Assembly (NCBI RefSeq): GCF_001544835.2
Contig: NZ_FCNX02000015.1
Span: forward strand, 124,001-188,000
Length of the DNA: 64,000 nt
Direction: 5' to 3'
DNA from: Caballeronia fortuita
GTDB taxonomy: Bacteria > Pseudomonadota > Gammaproteobacteria > Burkholderiales > Burkholderiaceae
The translations under genes were made by a program, and so were the position numbers. Of the stretch, positions 24,704 to 33,402 are shown one piece after another. Each line of letters begins with the position of its first letter. Position 1 is the first letter of the stretch. Under the pieces are notes generated by a model. The model saw only the letters and a program-made list of their open reading frames with translations. It had not been told where the DNA came from and did no database searches.

Positions 24704-27700
24704 ATGAACAAGAGGTATCGCGTCGTTTGGAGCCGTGCGTCGGAAAGCTGGATTGTCGTGCCCGAGAACGCAAGATCGCGGGGCAAAGGAAGCACGCCCG
24801 TAATTGCTGCTAGCGTGGCGCTGCTCGCGGCGGCGGGAGGGGCTCACGCGGGCACGCCTTATGAATATTCCGTCGGTCTTTTGGGTGACGGTACGTTCCC
24901 GTCCGAATGCTTCTATTCCGGAACAACGGCCGATGTGCAGCGCGATCCCGCGTCGTGCGATGGCAGTGGTAACGTCGGGGCCGGCTTTGCGGCATATGGC
25001 GCTACAGGCAATATGAGCGCCTACGTCATTGCGACTGATGCCGATACGGTCGTGATGGGTGCGGGCGGCAGAACGATGTTCACGCTTTCGACATCCGGCG
25101 GTCTCATTGTAAGCGAGCAGCTCAACATGAGCAGCAAGAAGATAACCAACCTCGCGGCCGGTGCGATCACCAGTAGCATCGGCAAGGAAGCCGTGAACAC
25201 CGGTCAGCTCTTCACTGCCTTGTCGACGACGGCTTCGGCGCTTGGCGGCGGAGCATCGGTGAACATTGCCGCTGGAACTGTCAACGCGCCGGCGTATGTA
25301 CTGGACGGCACGACGTACCGTGACGTCGGCAGTGCATTCAATAGCCTGGATGGGCGTGTCAGCACGGTGTCGACATCTGCTTCGACTGCCGTGACTTCCC
25401 TTTCGACGGTCTTGAGCACGGTGACGTCTGATGTGACCTCGCTGTCGACTGGTGTGAGCACGGTGACGTCAAATGTCAGTTCGCTCTCGACCGGTTTGAG
25501 CACGGTGACGTCTGATGTGACCTCGTTGTCGACGGGCGTGAGCACGGTCACGTCAAATGTCAGTTCGCTCTCGACCGGTCTGAGCACAGTGACGTCTGAT
25601 GTGACCTCGCTGTCGACGGGCGTGAGCACGGTCACGTCAAATGTCAGTTCGCTCTCGACCGGTCTGAGTACAGTGACGTCTGATGTGACCTCGCTGTCGA
25701 CGGGCGTAAGCACGGTCACGTCAAATGTCAGTTCGCTCTCGACCGGTCTGAGCACAGTGACGTCTGATGTGACCTCGCTGTCGACGGGCGTGAGCACGGT
25801 CACGTCAAATGTCAGTTCGCTCTCGACCGGTCTGAGTACAGTGACGTCTGATGTGACCTCGCTGTCGACGGGCGTAAGCACGGTCACGTCAAATGTCAGT
25901 TCGCTCTCGACCGGTCTGAGCACAGTGACGTCTGATGTGACCTCGCTGTCGACGGGCGTAAGCACGGTGACGTCAGGTCTTGCTTCCTTGTCGGCATCGA
26001 CGTCAACCGGCTTGAGCACGGTCACGTCGGGTCTTGCTTCATTGTCAGCCTCGACGTCGACCGGCTTGAGCACGGTCACGTCGAATGTAAGTTCGCTCTC
26101 GACCGGTCTGAGCACGGTGACGTCTGACGTGACCTCGCTGTCGACGGGCGTGAGCACGGTCACGTCGGGTCTTGCTTCATTGTCAGCCTCGACGTCAACC
26201 GGCTTGAGCACCGTCACGTCGAATGTGACATCGCTTTCGACCGGCCTAAGCACCGTGACGTCTAATGTAACTTCACTGTCGACTGGCGTAAGCACGATCA
26301 CGTCAAATGTGAGTTCGCTCTCGACCGGCCTAAGCACCGTGACGTCTGAGGTAACTTCGCTGTCGACTGGCGTAAGCACGATCACGTCAAATGTGAGTTC
26401 GCTCTCGACCGGTCTGAGCACGGTGACGTCTGACGTGACCTCGCTGTCGACGGGCGTAAGCACGATCACGTCAAATGTGAGTTCGCTTTCGACCGGCCTG
26501 AGCACGGTGACGTCTGATGTGACCTCGCTATCGACTGGCGTGAGCACCGTGACGTCGGGTCTTGCTTCATTGTCGACCTCGACCTCAGCCGGCTTGAGCA
26601 CGGTCGCGTCGAATGTCACATCGCTCTCGACCGGCCTGAGCACCGTGACGTCTGATGTGACCTCACTGTCGACTGGCGTAAGCACGGTCACGTCGAATGT
26701 GACCTCGCTGTCGACCGGCATGAGCACGATCACGTCCAACGTGACCTCACTCTCGAGCGGCCTCAGCTCACTTTCGACCGACGTAATCTCGCTGTCGAAC
26801 TCAACGTCGACCGGCCTGAGTTCGGCGAGTACCGGCATCGCCTCCCTCTCGACGGGCGTCGATTCCCTGTCGGTCGCGTTGACCAACACGGTCCAGTACG
26901 ACACGCCGGACCACACAAGCGTAACGTTCGGTAAGCCTGGTACGCCGGTTACGCTCGGGAACGTCGCGCCCGGCGCGGTGAACGACACCAGCCTCGAAGC
27001 CATCAACGGTTCGCAACTCTATGCGACCGCGCAAAGCACGGCGGATGCGCTAGGTGGCGGATCGAGCGTGGACGCGAACGGCAAGATCGTCAAACCGACC
27101 TATAAGTTCTCCGATAACACCACGTTCGATAACGTAGGGGATGCACTGACGAATCTCGACGGCCGCGTCACGAAGAACACGTCCGACATTACCGTCATCG
27201 AAACGACGCTGAGCACGATTGAAAACGGCGGCGGGATCAAGTACTTCCACGCCAATTCGACCCTGATCGATTCGTCGGCGACGGGCGCGGATGCCGTGGC
27301 GATCGGCGGCAACGCGGTCGCGTCGGCGGATAACGCAGTCGCGCTCGGATCGAACTCTATCGCGGATCGTGCCAACACTGTCTCCGTTGGTGCGCCCGGA
27401 GCGACGCGGCAGATTACCAACGTCGAAGCGGGCACGGAAGACACCGATGCGGTCAACGTGTCCCAGTTGAAGTCGACGATTTCGTCGAGCGTGGCGAACG
27501 TCGTCACCTACGATGATTCCACTCACAGCAAGATCACGCTGCATGCTAAGGATCCGCAGGCTCAGGTTACGATCGACAACGTGGCCAACGGCAAGGTCGA
27601 CGAAAAGAGTCACGAGGCCATCAACGGTTCACAACTCTACGCGACCGCGCAAAGCACGGCCGATGCGTTGGGCGGCGGAGCAAGCGTGGACGCGGACGGA

Positions 27701-28864
27701 AAGATCGTCAAACCGACCTACAAGTTCACCGATAACACCACGTTCGACAACGTCGGCGATGCGCTGACGAATCTCGACGGCCGCGTCACGCTGAACACGT
27801 CAGCCATCACCACGATCAACGACACGCTGAACAACATCACGACCGGCGGCGGCATCAAGTACTTCCATGCGAATTCGGTCCTGCAGGATTCGTCGGCGAC
27901 GGGTGTCAACGCGGTTGCGATCGGCGGCAACGCGAATGCGACGGCGACCAACTCGGTGGCGCTCGGCACGAACTCGGTCGCAGATCGTGCAAATACCATC
28001 TCGGTCGGAGCGACAGGCTCGGAGCGTCAAATCACGAACGTAGCGGCTGGCACGCAGGACACCGACGCCGTGAACGTGTCGCAGTTGAAGCAGGCCGGAC
28101 TGATCAACGGTGATGGCTCGGCCAACACAGCCGTGACCTATGACGTCGGCGGCGACGGCAAGGCCGACTACACGAGCATCACGCTTGGCAATGGCAAGAG
28201 CAGCACCGTGATTCACAACGTCGCGGACGGCGTCGCCGGCTCCGATGCGGTGAACGTGAATCAGATGAACGCGGCGCTCGATCGCGTGACGAACATCGCC
28301 GAAAGTGGCGGCAATCCGTTGTTCGCCGCCGACGGAGATCGCGGCACCGAAGTCGCCAGCGCAACCGGCGTTCACGCGACCGCCATGGGCGCGAGCGCGA
28401 ACGCCAGCGCCGACAACTCGGTCGCGCTCGGTGCCAATTCGGTTGCCGATCGGGTGAACACGGTGTCCGTCGGTTCCGCGGGCAACGAGCGTCAGATCAC
28501 CAACGTTGCCAACGGTACGCAGGACACCGATGCCGTCAACCTCCGGCAATTGAATCTGGCATCCGCGCAAGCGCAAAGCTATACGGATTCACGCATCGCA
28601 GGCGTGCAGAGCCAGATCAACAATGTCGCGAGCACGGCTTACGGTGGCATCGCCGCAGCAATGGCTGCCGCCGGATTGCCTCAACCCACGGGACCGGGCA
28701 AGACGATGGTGGCTGTCGCGGGCGCACGATACGCGAGCGCTTCCGGCGCGGCGATCGGCGTTTCGTATGTCACGCAAGACGACCGCTGGGTCGTGAAGGC
28801 TTCGGGCAATACCAGCAGTTCCGGCAACGTCGGCTTCACCATCGGTGCGGGGCATCAGTGGTAA
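24704..28864 (+). CDS. Trimeric autotransporter adhesin (YadA-like)
   Basis: 1386 residues. The N-terminus is an extended signal peptide (ESPR, MNKRYRVVWSRASESWIVVP) with cleavage expected after AHA at about residue 49. A short passenger and a 14-residue-repeat stalk (about 220-720) follow. Then come three head/neck cassettes with ATGxxAVAIGGNA, ADRANTVSVGA and TNVxxGTxDTDAVNVSQL motifs (about 850-930, 1055-1130, 1210-1285). The last 90 residues (GGIAAAMAAAGLPQP to FTIGAGHQW) form the YadA membrane anchor. Three chains would form a surface fibre used in attachment, autoaggregation or biofilm. The start follows AAGAGG. Exact length may vary between isolates through the repeats. Confidence 0.95.
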   Translation: MNKRYRVVWSRASESWIVVPENARSRGKGSTPVIAASVALLAAAGGAHAGTPYEYSVGLLGDGTFPSECFYSGTTADVQRDPASCDGSGNVGAGFAAYGATGNMSAYVIATDADTVVMGAGGRTMFTLSTSGGLIVSEQLNMSSKKITNLAAGAITSSIGKEAVNTGQLFTALSTTASALGGGASVNIAAGTVNAPAYVLDGTTYRDVGSAFNSLDGRVSTVSTSASTAVTSLSTVLSTVTSDVTSLSTGVSTVTSNVSSLSTGLSTVTSDVTSLSTGVSTVTSNVSSLSTGLSTVTSDVTSLSTGVSTVTSNVSSLSTGLSTVTSDVTSLSTGVSTVTSNVSSLSTGLSTVTSDVTSLSTGVSTVTSNVSSLSTGLSTVTSDVTSLSTGVSTVTSNVSSLSTGLSTVTSDVTSLSTGVSTVTSGLASLSASTSTGLSTVTSGLASLSASTSTGLSTVTSNVSSLSTGLSTVTSDVTSLSTGVSTVTSGLASLSASTSTGLSTVTSNVTSLSTGLSTVTSNVTSLSTGVSTITSNVSSLSTGLSTVTSEVTSLSTGVSTITSNVSSLSTGLSTVTSDVTSLSTGVSTITSNVSSLSTGLSTVTSDVTSLSTGVSTVTSGLASLSTSTSAGLSTVASNVTSLSTGLSTVTSDVTSLSTGVSTVTSNVTSLSTGMSTITSNVTSLSSGLSSLSTDVISLSNSTSTGLSSASTGIASLSTGVDSLSVALTNTVQYDTPDHTSVTFGKPGTPVTLGNVAPGAVNDTSLEAINGSQLYATAQSTADALGGGSSVDANGKIVKPTYKFSDNTTFDNVGDALTNLDGRVTKNTSDITVIETTLSTIENGGGIKYFHANSTLIDSSATGADAVAIGGNAVASADNAVALGSNSIADRANTVSVGAPGATRQITNVEAGTEDTDAVNVSQLKSTISSSVANVVTYDDSTHSKITLHAKDPQAQVTIDNVANGKVDEKSHEAINGSQLYATAQSTADALGGGASVDADGKIVKPTYKFTDNTTFDNVGDALTNLDGRVTLNTSAITTINDTLNNITTGGGIKYFHANSVLQDSSATGVNAVAIGGNANATATNSVALGTNSVADRANTISVGATGSERQITNVAAGTQDTDAVNVSQLKQAGLINGDGSANTAVTYDVGGDGKADYTSITLGNGKSSTVIHNVADGVAGSDAVNVNQMNAALDRVTNIAESGGNPLFAADGDRGTEVASATGVHATAMGASANASADNSVALGANSVADRVNTVSVGSAGNERQITNVANGTQDTDAVNLRQLNLASAQAQSYTDSRIAGVQSQINNVASTAYGGIAAAMAAAGLPQPTGPGKTMVAVAGARYASASGAAIGVSYVTQDDRWVVKASGNTSSSGNVGFTIGAGHQW
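25355..26880 (+). repeat. Tandem 42/84-bp repeats encoding the adhesin stalk
   Basis: The coding repeat alternates two 14-residue units, LSTGVSTVTSNVSS and LSTGLSTVTSDVTS, giving an 84-bp period. Six complete 84-bp copies run from 25442 to 25945, followed by diverged copies interrupted by GLASLSASTSTGLSTVTS segments. Copies 3-4 (25610-25777) and 5-6 (25778-25945) look identical base for base, an exact 168-bp duplication. Leu/Val recur at a 4-3-4-3 spacing, so each unit is two heptads of a trimeric coiled coil. Confidence 0.92.
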
Positions 28865-28895
28865 CCGCCTGACGCGGCTCTAGCAGCGCAACCTG

Positions 28896-28932
28896 AATCG
28901 GCCGACGCAGTCATCGCGTCGGCCGATTTTTT
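28896..28932 (+). terminator. Rho-independent terminator of the adhesin gene
   Basis: AATCGGCCGACGC (28896-28908) pairs with GCGTCGGCCGATT (28916-28928), followed by T to 28932. Confidence 0.9.
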
Positions 28933-29021
28933 ATGTGCTTCCGTTCGCGCCTAACGTGATTCGCGCGGAAAAATCTGCCTTACAATCGTTCTCCACCCTG
29001 ACAAGCACGTCACGCGCGAAC

Positions 29022-29714
29022 ATGAACGAGCGTAAGTCACCCGGGCTCGCCGACCGGATCTACAGCGACATCCTCAACAGCATCGTCGAGGGCGAGTTCA
29101 AGGAAGGCGACCGGCTTCTCACCGAACACGCGCTTGCGGAGCGCTTCGCGACATCGCGCCCGACCGTGCGCGAGGCACTCGCGCGCCTGCGCGCCGACGG
29201 CATCATCGTGACGCGGCGCGGCTCGGGAACCATCGTCGGACGTCGCCCCGATCTGGCTGCGCGCCGTTTCGCACCGCTCGAAACGCTGTCGGACATCCGT
29301 CGGTGCTATGAATTTCGCCTGGTGACCGAGTCCGGCGCGGCAGAACTCGCCGCGAGCAAGGCCGAGGACGAAGACATTCTGGCGATTCAGAACGCGTGGG
29401 AACGGCTCGAACAAGTGGTTGAAACGCAGGAAAGCATCGGCGCGAAGGATGACTTCACCTTCCATCTGGCCGTCGCGCGCGCGTCGCGAAATCCGTTCTT
29501 CGTCACCGTGCTGTCGATCATGGAAGAGCAGGTCGAAGTCAGCATGAACCTGTCGCGGAGCCTGTCGGTGGCGAAGACGTTGGAGCGCCAAAGGCTCGTC
29601 CAGCGCGAACATCTCGAAGTGCTCGAAGCCATCCGAGCGCGCGATCCGTCACGCGCAAAGGAAGCGATGCGAACGCATCTACAGAATGCGGTCGATCGTG
29701 TTTTCGGGGAATAA
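29022..29714 (+). CDS. GntR-family regulator, FCD (FadR) subfamily
   Basis: 230 residues, ATG at 29022. The winged helix (about 8-75) carries DRLLTEHALAERFATSRPTVREAL and LRADGIIVTRRGSGTIV. The FCD effector domain covers about 95-220, with metal-ligand candidates in the DDFTFHLAVARAS helix and the REHLEVLEAI helix. FCD regulators usually repress transport and catabolism of organic acids or sugars and release DNA when they bind the substrate. The two palindromes GTTGT-N3-ACAAC that begin 16 bp after its stop fit the FCD consensus, and the ABC operon downstream is the likely target. Confidence 0.9.
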   Translation: MNERKSPGLADRIYSDILNSIVEGEFKEGDRLLTEHALAERFATSRPTVREALARLRADGIIVTRRGSGTIVGRRPDLAARRFAPLETLSDIRRCYEFRLVTESGAAELAASKAEDEDILAIQNAWERLEQVVETQESIGAKDDFTFHLAVARASRNPFFVTVLSIMEEQVEVSMNLSRSLSVAKTLERQRLVQREHLEVLEAIRARDPSRAKEAMRTHLQNAVDRVFGE

Positions 29715-29729
29715 CAACCCAAGGCGACA

Positions 29730-29742
29730 GTTGTAATACAAC
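29730..29742. promoter_or_regulatory. Putative GntR/FCD operator 1 (GTTGTAATACAAC)
   Basis: Perfect palindrome with a single central base, GTTGTA-A-TACAAC, matching the FCD-type consensus TNGT-N0-3-ACNA. It lies 16 bp after the gntR stop codon. Confidence 0.55.
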
Positions 29743-29782
29743 GTTAGCGTCGATTGCTCGACGACTTGAAAGCGTAAGCCGG

Positions 29783-29795
29783 GTTGTTTGACAAC
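29783..29795. promoter_or_regulatory. Putative GntR/FCD operator 2 (GTTGTTTGACAAC)
   Basis: Second copy of GTTGT-N3-ACAAC. The centres of the two copies are 53 bp apart, close to five helical turns, so dimers would sit on the same face of DNA. The hexamer TTGACA, a perfect -35, lies inside it at 29788-29793, but no good -10 follows at 16-18 bp. Confidence 0.55.
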
Positions 29796-30019
29796 TTCGC
29801 CCCTATCCGCGCGTGTTCGCATGTATGTGAAGCGGCCGCCGTGACTTCATCGCGCCTGCTAAGACAGGTTAAGCACGCAGGAAACCCAAGTTAAAAGAAG
29901 GGAAACTATCCGAGTAACAACGGCTCGGGGTATCTCCCGAGAGACCGCTCAAACCGCTATCGGCATAAGAAAAACGTTATTCCCAGGTTTCCGCATGCCC
30001 TCGACGTGCCGGGATTTGC

Positions 30020-30049
30020 TTGACATCCTATAACCCTGTTAGCTATTTT
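30020..30049 (+). promoter_or_regulatory. Sigma-70 promoter of the ABC transporter operon
   Basis: TTGACA (30020-30025) and TATTTT (30044-30049) are separated by 18 bases. The -35 is a full match and the -10 a fair one. Transcription would start near 30056, about 155 bases before the first gene of the operon. Confidence 0.6.
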
Positions 30050-30209
30050 TCAGCATCCAGACGCAACGAGGGCGCACGCGCACAGAGACACCAGACGAGA
30101 CGAAGCAAAAACAGGCCGGCGATCAGCACAATCGAGAACATCGACAAACATCGACGATACGACCGGACCTCTTCCCGACCCGTGGTTGCGAGAGAAGTGA
30201 GGAGACAAC

Positions 30210-31382
30210 ATGGCTTTCAAGGCAGGACTGTCAGTGAAACTGGCGGCAATTTGCGTCGCCGTCGGCGCGGCTTTCGGCATGAACGCGGCGAACGCGGCCG
30301 ATCCGGTATCGATCAACATCGTCGATGTCGCAGGCAATCTGCAACTGACGCAAAAGGGCTTCGAGGCATTCAAGGCCAAGTACCCGGACCTCGTGTCCAG
30401 CATCACGTTCACCAACGCGCCCGCGCCGCAGTTGCCGGGCAAGATCAAGGCGATGCAGGCAGCGGGCCGCTCGGACATCGACCTGGTCGTGACGGGCACC
30501 GATGCACTCGCCGCCGGCATCCAGCAAGGTCTGTGGGAAAAGCTGCTGCCCGATAACGCGAAGGCGTTCCCCGGCGTGCTCGACAAGTACGCGCCCGGTC
30601 CGCGCAAGATGCAGGACATCGCGCAAGGCTACGGTCTCGAAGTGACATACATGCCCGCGGGACCGCTGCTCGAATACAACCCGGCCAAGGTCACCGACGT
30701 TCCGAAGACGCCCGATCAACTGCTCGCGTGGTGCAAGGCGCATCCGAACAAGCTGATCTACGCGCGTCCGGCGAACTCCGGCCCGGGCCGCACGTTCCTG
30801 ATGGGTCTGCCGTACGTGCTCGGCGATAAAGACCCGATGGACCCGATCAACGGCTGGGACAAGACCTGGGCCTTCCTCAAGCAGTTGAACGACTGCATTC
30901 CGTACTACCCGGGCGGCACGTCGGCCGTGATGAAGGAACTGGGCGAAGGCACGCGCGACATGACCGTCACCGTGACGGGCTGGGACATCAACCCGCGCGC
31001 GCTCGGCATCGTGCCGGCGGAATTCAAGGTCGGCGCATTCGACAACATGACGTGGGTCAACGACGCCCACTACATGGTGATCCCGAAGGGCGTGCCGAAG
31101 GAAAAGCTCGACGTGCTCTACAAGCTGATGAACTTCATGCTGGAGCCAGCGCAGCAGGCGCTGACCTATGACGACGGCTATTTCTATCCGGGTCCGGCGG
31201 TGAAGGACGTGCCGCTCTCGATGGCGCCCGCGAAGAGCCAGGAAGTCATCCAGAAGTTCGGCCGGCCCGAGTACGCGAAGCTGCTCGCCGACCGTCCGCA
31301 CGTGCTTCCGCTCAACGCCCAGGCGATGGTCGCGGCGTTCCAGAAATGGGACCGTGAAATCGGCGCGGCGAAGACGAAGTAA
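30210..31382 (+). CDS. ABC transporter periplasmic substrate-binding protein
   Basis: 390 residues, ATG at 30210 behind AGTGAGGAG. A signal peptide (about 1-30, ending NAANA) precedes a two-lobed extracellular solute-binding fold of the SBP_bac family (PotD / iron / sugar type). The hinge region includes DLVVTGTDALAAGIQQG and a ligand-lobe stretch YARPANSGPGRTFLMG. It would deliver a solute to the two permeases and ATPase encoded next. The architecture resembles polyamine-type importers, whereas the epimerase at the operon end points to a sugar, so the ligand is left open. Confidence 0.88.
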   Translation: MAFKAGLSVKLAAICVAVGAAFGMNAANAADPVSINIVDVAGNLQLTQKGFEAFKAKYPDLVSSITFTNAPAPQLPGKIKAMQAAGRSDIDLVVTGTDALAAGIQQGLWEKLLPDNAKAFPGVLDKYAPGPRKMQDIAQGYGLEVTYMPAGPLLEYNPAKVTDVPKTPDQLLAWCKAHPNKLIYARPANSGPGRTFLMGLPYVLGDKDPMDPINGWDKTWAFLKQLNDCIPYYPGGTSAVMKELGEGTRDMTVTVTGWDINPRALGIVPAEFKVGAFDNMTWVNDAHYMVIPKGVPKEKLDVLYKLMNFMLEPAQQALTYDDGYFYPGPAVKDVPLSMAPAKSQEVIQKFGRPEYAKLLADRPHVLPLNAQAMVAAFQKWDREIGAAKTK

Positions 31383-31462
31383 CGCTGCGTCACGCTGCAA
31401 TGAGACGGCGACGTTCCTCGCGAGGAGCGTCGCCGCTTGTACAAAAAAGCGCAGGACATGTC

Positions 31463-32539
31463 ATGAAGCACACTTTTGAGCAGTTGCGCCTCGATTCCGT
31501 CTCGCGCAGCTTCACCAACGCGGAAGGGCAGCAGCTCGCGGCGTTGAAGGGTCTCGACCTCAACATCCAGCGTGGCGAGTTCATCGCGCTGCTCGGGCCG
31601 TCGGGATGCGGCAAGTCGACGGCGCTGAACTGCATCGCCGGATTGCAGCCGTTGACGGGCGGCGGCATCTGGCTCGACGACAAACGTATCGACGTATTGC
31701 CGCCCGAGAAGCGCGGCTTCGGCATGGTCTTTCAGAACTACGCGCTCTTTCCGCACATGTCGGTGCTGGATAACGTCGGCTTCGGGCTGAAGATGCGCGG
31801 CGTATCGAAGGCCGAAGCCACGAAGCGCGCGAAGGCCGCGCTGCAACTCGTGCAACTGATCGGACACGACGCCAAGCTGCCCGGCCAGCTTTCCGGCGGC
31901 CAGCAGCAGCGCGTCGCGATTGCGCGGGCGATCGTCATCGAGCCGCCGCTCGTGCTGATGGACGAGCCGCTGTCGAATCTCGACACTAAGCTGCGGATCG
32001 AGATGCGCGCCGAAATTCGCCGCATCCACGGCAAGCTGGAGCGCGCGACCATCTACGTGACGCACGATCAGGACGAAGCGCTATCGATGGCCGATCGCAT
32101 CGTCGTGATGAAAGAGGGCGTCGTGCAACAGGTGGCGTCGCCGAAGGAAGTCTATGCGCGGCCGAAGAACCTGCACGTCGCGCGCTTCATGGGCTTTCGC
32201 AACGTCGTGCCGGCGACGCTCGAAGGCACGCAGGGCGACGCGGTCGCGGTGAATGCGAACGGCGTGCGCCTGCTCGGCACGCCGATGGAAGGATTCGACA
32301 ATAAGCGCGTGGCGGTCGCGCTGCGTCCGGAAGACATGGAACGCGCCGCGCCCGGCACGGAGAACGCGTTCGATGCGCACGTCGAAGTCGTCGAATACGG
32401 CGGCCGCGATTCGCTCATCATCGTGAATACGGCGTTCGGCAAACTGTGGGCGCGGATCGCGGGCGAATGCAGCGAAGGCGAGCGCATCGCGCTGCGCGTC
32501 GCACCGTCGAAGACGCTCGTCTACGGAGAAGAAAAATGA
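31463..32539 (+). CDS. ABC transporter ATP-binding protein
   Basis: 358 residues, ATG at 31463 behind GCAGGAC. Walker A GPSGCGKST, Q-loop FQNYALFPHM, signature LSGGQQQR, Walker B VLMDEPLSNLD and the His switch VTHDQDEA are all intact. A C-terminal TOBE domain (about 275-355) is typical of PotA/MalK/UgpC-type import ATPases and often has regulatory roles. It powers the importer formed with the two permeases. Its stop overlaps the ATG of the first permease (ATGA). Confidence 0.93.
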   Translation: MKHTFEQLRLDSVSRSFTNAEGQQLAALKGLDLNIQRGEFIALLGPSGCGKSTALNCIAGLQPLTGGGIWLDDKRIDVLPPEKRGFGMVFQNYALFPHMSVLDNVGFGLKMRGVSKAEATKRAKAALQLVQLIGHDAKLPGQLSGGQQQRVAIARAIVIEPPLVLMDEPLSNLDTKLRIEMRAEIRRIHGKLERATIYVTHDQDEALSMADRIVVMKEGVVQQVASPKEVYARPKNLHVARFMGFRNVVPATLEGTQGDAVAVNANGVRLLGTPMEGFDNKRVAVALRPEDMERAAPGTENAFDAHVEVVEYGGRDSLIIVNTAFGKLWARIAGECSEGERIALRVAPSKTLVYGEEK

Positions 32540-33402
32540 TCGCGCTTCCCGCGCAGCAACGCGATCCGAAGGGCTGGCTCGTCGCGCCGGCGCTCATCTT
32601 CATCCTCGCGCTGTTCATCTATCCGTTCGCATACGGGCTGATGCTGTCGTTCAATCCGATGAACGGCGGCAGCATGTGGACGAACTACATCACGTTCTTC
32701 ACCGATTCGTCGATGTGGCCGACGATCATCGTCACGCTCAAGCTCGCCGTGCCCGCGACGATCATCAACGTGGGCGTGTCGGTGCCGGTCGCGTTCGCGC
32801 TGCGCCGCACGTCGCCGTGGCAGAAGTTCGTGACGACGCTGCTCGTCGTGCCGGTGACGCTCGGCACCGTGCTGATCGCCGACGGCATGCTGACGTACTT
32901 CAGCCCGAACGGCTGGTTTCCGCAGGCGTTGCAGGCGCTGCATCTCTATGGCGACGAAGTGCGCCTCACGCACAACTACTGGGGCGTGCTGATTTCGCTC
33001 GTCGTGTCGGGCTTTCCGTTCGCGTTTCTGCTGACGCTCTCGTATGTGACCGGCATCGATCCGACGCTCGCGCGCGCCGCCGCGACGCTCGGCGCGAGCC
33101 CGTGGCAGCAGTTCCGCCAGATCTATCTGCCGCTCCTGCTGCCCGGCCTCACGATGACGGCGTGTCTGTCGTTCGTGCAGGCGTTCTCGGTATTTCCGTC
33201 GGCGGTGCTGCTCGGCGCGCCCGCCGGTCCGACGCGCGTCATTTCGATCGCCGCATCGGAGGCCGCCTTCGAAAGCTACGACTACGCGCTCGCATCGACG
33301 ATCGCGATCGTGATGGGCTTCGTGCAGTTGCTCGTCGTGGGCGGGATGCTCGGCGCGCGCCGCTTCTTCTACACGGGTCCGGTGACCGGAGGCAAGGGCT
33401 GA
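32536..33402 (+). CDS. ABC transporter permease 1
   Basis: 288 residues with about six membrane segments, starting at 32536 within the ATGA overlap with the ATPase gene. The conserved cytoplasmic EAA loop appears as ARAAATLGASPWQQFRQIYLPLLLPG, the coupling helix that docks on the ATPase. Related to PotB/UgpA-type inner-membrane permeases. Confidence 0.9.
   Translation: MIALPAQQRDPKGWLVAPALIFILALFIYPFAYGLMLSFNPMNGGSMWTNYITFFTDSSMWPTIIVTLKLAVPATIINVGVSVPVAFALRRTSPWQKFVTTLLVVPVTLGTVLIADGMLTYFSPNGWFPQALQALHLYGDEVRLTHNYWGVLISLVVSGFPFAFLLTLSYVTGIDPTLARAAATLGASPWQQFRQIYLPLLLPGLTMTACLSFVQAFSVFPSAVLLGAPAGPTRVISIAASEAAFESYDYALASTIAIVMGFVQLLVVGGMLGARRFFYTGPVTGGKG

Larger units (their letters stand above)
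29715..30209. other. 495-bp regulatory region between gntR and the ABC operon
   Basis: It holds the two operator-like palindromes (29730-29742, 29783-29795) and a good sigma-70 promoter at 30020-30049, leaving an untranslated leader of about 150 bases before the binding-protein gene. I see no open frame of coding character. The stretch 29870-30000 is A-rich with runs such as AAAAGAAGGGAAACT and might hold a small RNA or further sites; nothing definite is recognised. Confidence 0.5.

Noticed and set aside
25442..25945. Regular repeats that could be taken for a CRISPR array
   Set aside because: There are no unique spacers; the repeats are continuous, in-frame coding and of 42/84-bp period.
25204..27006. 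600-codon open frame on the minus strand with DVTVLTPVDSEVTS-like repeats
   Set aside because: It is the antisense of the adhesin stalk; the repeat simply keeps the opposite strand free of stops. No RBS and no known fold.
30231..31400. 389-codon minus-strand frame opposite the ABC binding-protein gene
   Set aside because: Shadow frame; the plus strand has signal peptide, fold and RBS.
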